The notes under the pieces were generated by a model that saw only the letters and a program-made list of their open reading frames with translations, was not told the DNA's origin and did not search any database. From Amphibacillus cookii (GTDB taxonomy: Bacteria > Bacillota > Bacilli > Bacillales > Amphibacillaceae), in contig NZ_JAFBDS010000007.1 of assembly GCF_016908375.1 (NCBI RefSeq), positions 186,001 through 250,000 of the forward strand: a stretch of 64,000 nucleotides of DNA, in the 5' to 3' direction. The translations under genes and the position numbers were made by a program. Below, in pieces: positions 62,232 through 64,000 of this stretch (the stretch's first letter is position 1; every line of letters starts with the position of its first letter).

Positions 62232-62275
62232 TTGTTCTTTTGGTACTCTTGTAGTAAAATGTTCTTATTAAGAAC
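62232..62275 (+). promoter_or_regulatory. Promoter and palindrome of the small hypothetical gene
   Basis: TTGTTC (62232-62237) and TAAAAT (62255-62260) are spaced by 17 bases. GTTCTTA-T-TAAGAAC at 62261-62275 is a perfect palindrome at the transcript start, a plausible site for the divergent XRE protein. Confidence 0.5.
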
Positions 62276-62291
62276 TAAAAGGAGTGGTGAG

Positions 62292-62591
62292 ATGGTAGGG
62301 TGTTTACTAATTAATAAGTTAGATTGGAAGAAAAACGGTTTTGATTTGCATTTTTTTGCATCGTTCGACCAATATATTCAAGTCGTTCACCTGGCTGATT
62401 ATCCAGAATGGCTCTGTATAAATGTACAAGCTGATTCTAAGATTCCAGTATGGCAGATGGCACTTGATCTTGAATGGGCAAATGTAACAACTGGATATGG
62501 CTTTGGCGATAACTTTGATCGTGCAAAGGCTGACGCGATTATTACTTTAACCAAGCGAACAGAAGTGAAGATATCTCGCTCAATGCTTTAA
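62292..62591 (+). CDS. Hypothetical protein, 99 residues
   Basis: I do not recognise this protein. It is soluble and rich in aromatic residues: LDWKKNGFDLHFFASFDQYI, then DYPEWLCINVQADSKIPVWQ, and it ends in a helix. The ATG at 62292 follows AAGGAG by 7 bases; the frame is open further upstream but that part overlaps the promoter. The gene is divergent from the XRE gene and may be its target. Confidence 0.65.
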   Translation: MVGCLLINKLDWKKNGFDLHFFASFDQYIQVVHLADYPEWLCINVQADSKIPVWQMALDLEWANVTTGYGFGDNFDRAKADAIITLTKRTEVKISRSML

Positions 62592-62651
62592 TTGATGATA
62601 TCTTTAATATGGATTAAGTTAATCGATATTATCAGTTTTGATAATATCGAT

Positions 62652-62887
62652 TTTTATCACAGATAACTGTCCGTAAAATCCTCGCGTCTAAATAGGGAGT
62701 AGATCATCTGTTTAGGCGGGAGCTAACGGACGCTAATGTCCTGATACCCATCAGTGGGTGGGGAAGATCATAGACTAAAACCGCCACGTCCTGTGGCAAC
62801 GTCTGCAGGACCTACATCCTGTAGGCCCACGTCTACATGAACCTACGTCCTGTAGCCCTCCGCCCACTGATTGAAGGTGTGTTTTAT
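62652..62887 (+). repeat. Dispersed two-hairpin repeat, copy 16 (long variant)
   Basis: It opens TTTTATCACAGATAACTGTC and ends GATTGAAGGTGTGTTTTAT. Hairpin 1 has GTCTAAA with TTTAGGC in place of CCTCAA with TTGAGG. The loop carries GCCACGTCCTGTGGC (62783-62797), CCTACATCCTGTAGG (62811-62825) and CTACGTCCTGTAG (62843-62855). It lies directly ahead of recX. Confidence 0.92.
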
Positions 62888-62929
62888 GGTCTACTTGCCA
62901 TGATATAATACGTAAAAGAGGTGAGCTAG

Positions 62930-63745
62930 ATGCCGAAAGTCACGAGAATAACTGTCCAGAAGCATAATAAAAATCGTTATAATGTATTTGTTAACAGCTC
63001 AGGACAAGAACAGTACGGGTTTAGTGTCGAGGAAGAAACGTTAATTAAAGAAGGTTTAAAAAAAGGGCAAGAACTAGATCAAACGACGATTGATGCCTTG
63101 TTGCAGGCCGATACATTATATAAAGGTTATAGTCAAGCATTGACGTATTTAGGGCATCGTATGCGATCGATTAAAGAGATGAGAGATTATTTGATTAAGA
63201 AAGAGATTGATCAAGACCAGATTGATGCGATCATTAATCGATTAGAAAGTGAGAAACTTTTAGATGATCAAGCTTTTGCTAAAGCATACGTGTCAACAAA
63301 AAAGAATACAACGTTGAAAGGTCCGCAACGCATTCAACTGGAGTTAAAGGAAAAAGGCGTACACCAATCAGAAATTGATCAAGCCTTATTGGTTTTTACG
63401 ACAGAGGAGCAAATTGAGCGCGTTCGGCAATGGTTAATGAAACAAGCAAATAAGTCAAGTCGCTATTCATATAAGCAAGTTTTGTTAAAGCAAAAGCAAA
63501 CCCTTGTTCAAAAGGGATTTGATAGTACGATTATTAATCAAGCCTTTCAACTGTTAGAGCAACCAAAGGATAATGAACAAGAATGGCAAGCTGTTCTATA
63601 CCAAGGGGAAAAGCTAAAGAGACGCCAAGCTAAGAAGTATAGTGGTTATATGTTAAAGCAAAAGATCAAAGCCGCTCTATATCAAAAAGGGTTTGATACC
63701 GAAGTGATTGACCGATACCTTGATATGCATCTAGATGATGAGTGA
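62930..63745 (+). CDS. recX: Recombination regulator RecX
   Basis: This 271-residue protein binds RecA filaments and modulates recombination. The three-fold repeats of three-helix units are clear: ALTYLGHRMRSIKEMRDYLI, then LLDDQAFAKAYVSTKKNTTLKGP, and GFDTEVIDRYLDMH at the end. The length matches RecX of Bacillaceae. GAGGTGAG lies before the ATG. Repeat copies 16 and 17 flank it on both sides. B. subtilis recX is followed by yfhH, but here the following gene is on the other strand. Confidence 0.92.
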   Translation: MPKVTRITVQKHNKNRYNVFVNSSGQEQYGFSVEEETLIKEGLKKGQELDQTTIDALLQADTLYKGYSQALTYLGHRMRSIKEMRDYLIKKEIDQDQIDAIINRLESEKLLDDQAFAKAYVSTKKNTTLKGPQRIQLELKEKGVHQSEIDQALLVFTTEEQIERVRQWLMKQANKSSRYSYKQVLLKQKQTLVQKGFDSTIINQAFQLLEQPKDNEQEWQAVLYQGEKLKRRQAKKYSGYMLKQKIKAALYQKGFDTEVIDRYLDMHLDDE

Positions 63746-63771
63746 GGGGGTTATATACTGGGAATAGATGT

Positions 63772-63923
63772 GTTTATCACGGATAACCGTCCGTAAACCG
63801 CCCATTTAAAATAGAGAGTAGAGGTCATTCTATATAGGTGGGCGCTAACGGTCGCTAATGTCCTGATTCACTCAACTAACAATCAGCGGGGAAAGACACC
63901 CCCTGATTGAAGTTTCGTTTTAT
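63772..63923 (+). repeat. Dispersed two-hairpin repeat, copy 17
   Basis: It opens TTTATCACGGATAACCGTCC and ends GATTGAAGTTTCGTTTTAT. Hairpin 1 has CCGCCCAT with AGGTGGGCG. Hairpin 2 has CAATCAGCGGGG with CCCCCTGATTG, where most copies have CAATCAGTGGG with CCCACTGATTG. The end contains the stop codon of the opposite-strand gene. Confidence 0.92.
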
Positions 63924-64000
63924 AGCAATTTCCTTTCTTTTAGATCTTTAATGGCTTGGTGAACATGCTCGACTTCGTGTTGAGCTTGTTTTTTCACGTC
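63920..64000 (-). CDS. C-terminal end of an unidentified protein (cut by the window edge)
   Basis: The minus strand is open from the window end to a TAA at 63922-63920 and encodes 26 residues beginning DVKKQAQHEVEHVHQAIKDL and ending KERKLL. It is charged and helical. The family cannot be named from this piece. The stop codon lies within the last bases of repeat copy 17. Confidence 0.6.
   Translation of the reverse strand, partial: DVKKQAQHEVEHVHQAIKDLKERKLL

Noticed and set aside
39984-62887. CRISPR array in the GACTAAGACCGCCACG-type repeats of the long copies
   Set aside because: The units are short, irregularly spaced, themselves hairpin-forming and not separated by unique spacers; no cas genes are present.

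Overview
The window looks like a chromosomal segment of a spore-forming, motile, low-GC member of the Bacillaceae. The gene content fits: 6-phosphogluconate/glucose-6-phosphate dehydrogenases, an MreB paralogue, PdaA for spore cortex, a BclA-like collagen protein, CtsR-controlled ClpE, two chemoreceptors, and a block resembling the B. subtilis yfk/yfj region (yfkJ-yfkI-yfkH, MFS, YfkD-like, MscS/YfkC-like, pdaA). The exact genus cannot be decided from the sequence; a halotolerant relative such as Gracilibacillus or Amphibacillus is only a guess.

Layout. 1-6.9 kb: pentose-phosphate genes gnd and zwf (convergent), a HAD phosphatase with a PC4-like ssDNA-binding protein, an EIIA-Glc protein, an MreB-family protein and PlsC. 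7-15.8 kb: a PAS-GGDEF-EAL protein, the yfkJIH operon, two flavin enzymes on the minus strand with a divergent HxlR regulator, and a P1B-4 metal ATPase preceded by Fur-like and PerR-like boxes. 16-27.7 kb: an amino-acid ABC binding protein and permease, an MFS transporter, an OsmC-like protein, two DUF4386 membrane proteins around an NAD(P)-binding protein and an XRE pair, a YfkD-like protein, MscS, a small SE1561-type protein, an Na+/H+ antiporter-family protein and PdaA. 28-35.7 kb: ppx-ppk, a TPR protein, ClpE. 36-44.8 kb: a DDAH-family enzyme, an sdpRI immunity/autorepressor pair fused to a yxlEFG-like ABC module, a VmlR-like ABC-F protein with a transcription attenuator in its leader, tRNA-Ala, and a PadR-controlled ABC exporter. 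45-50.9 kb: IS3 debris, a collagen-like exosporium-type protein, an acidic membrane-anchored protein of unknown function, and a type I ABC exporter. 51-64 kb: two chemoreceptors, a ribonucleotide reductase operon with its own flavodoxin and tandem NrdR boxes, a DUF1450 protein beside a cysteine-rich SufR-like regulator, an XRE regulator, RecX, and the end of one truncated gene.

The most unusual feature is a dispersed repeat of about 125-285 bp. I count 17 full or partial copies in 64 kb. Each copy starts near TTTATCACAGATAACCGTC and ends near GGTTCGTTTTAT, folds into two consecutive hairpins, and sits between genes whatever their orientation. Several copies differ in sequence yet keep the stems paired, so structure appears to be under constraint. 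Long copies carry a second layer of mini-hairpins with an RTCCT loop. I do not recognise this family by name. Two copies of a second, Bacillaceae-type repeat share flanks but have unrelated apical hairpins of identical geometry.
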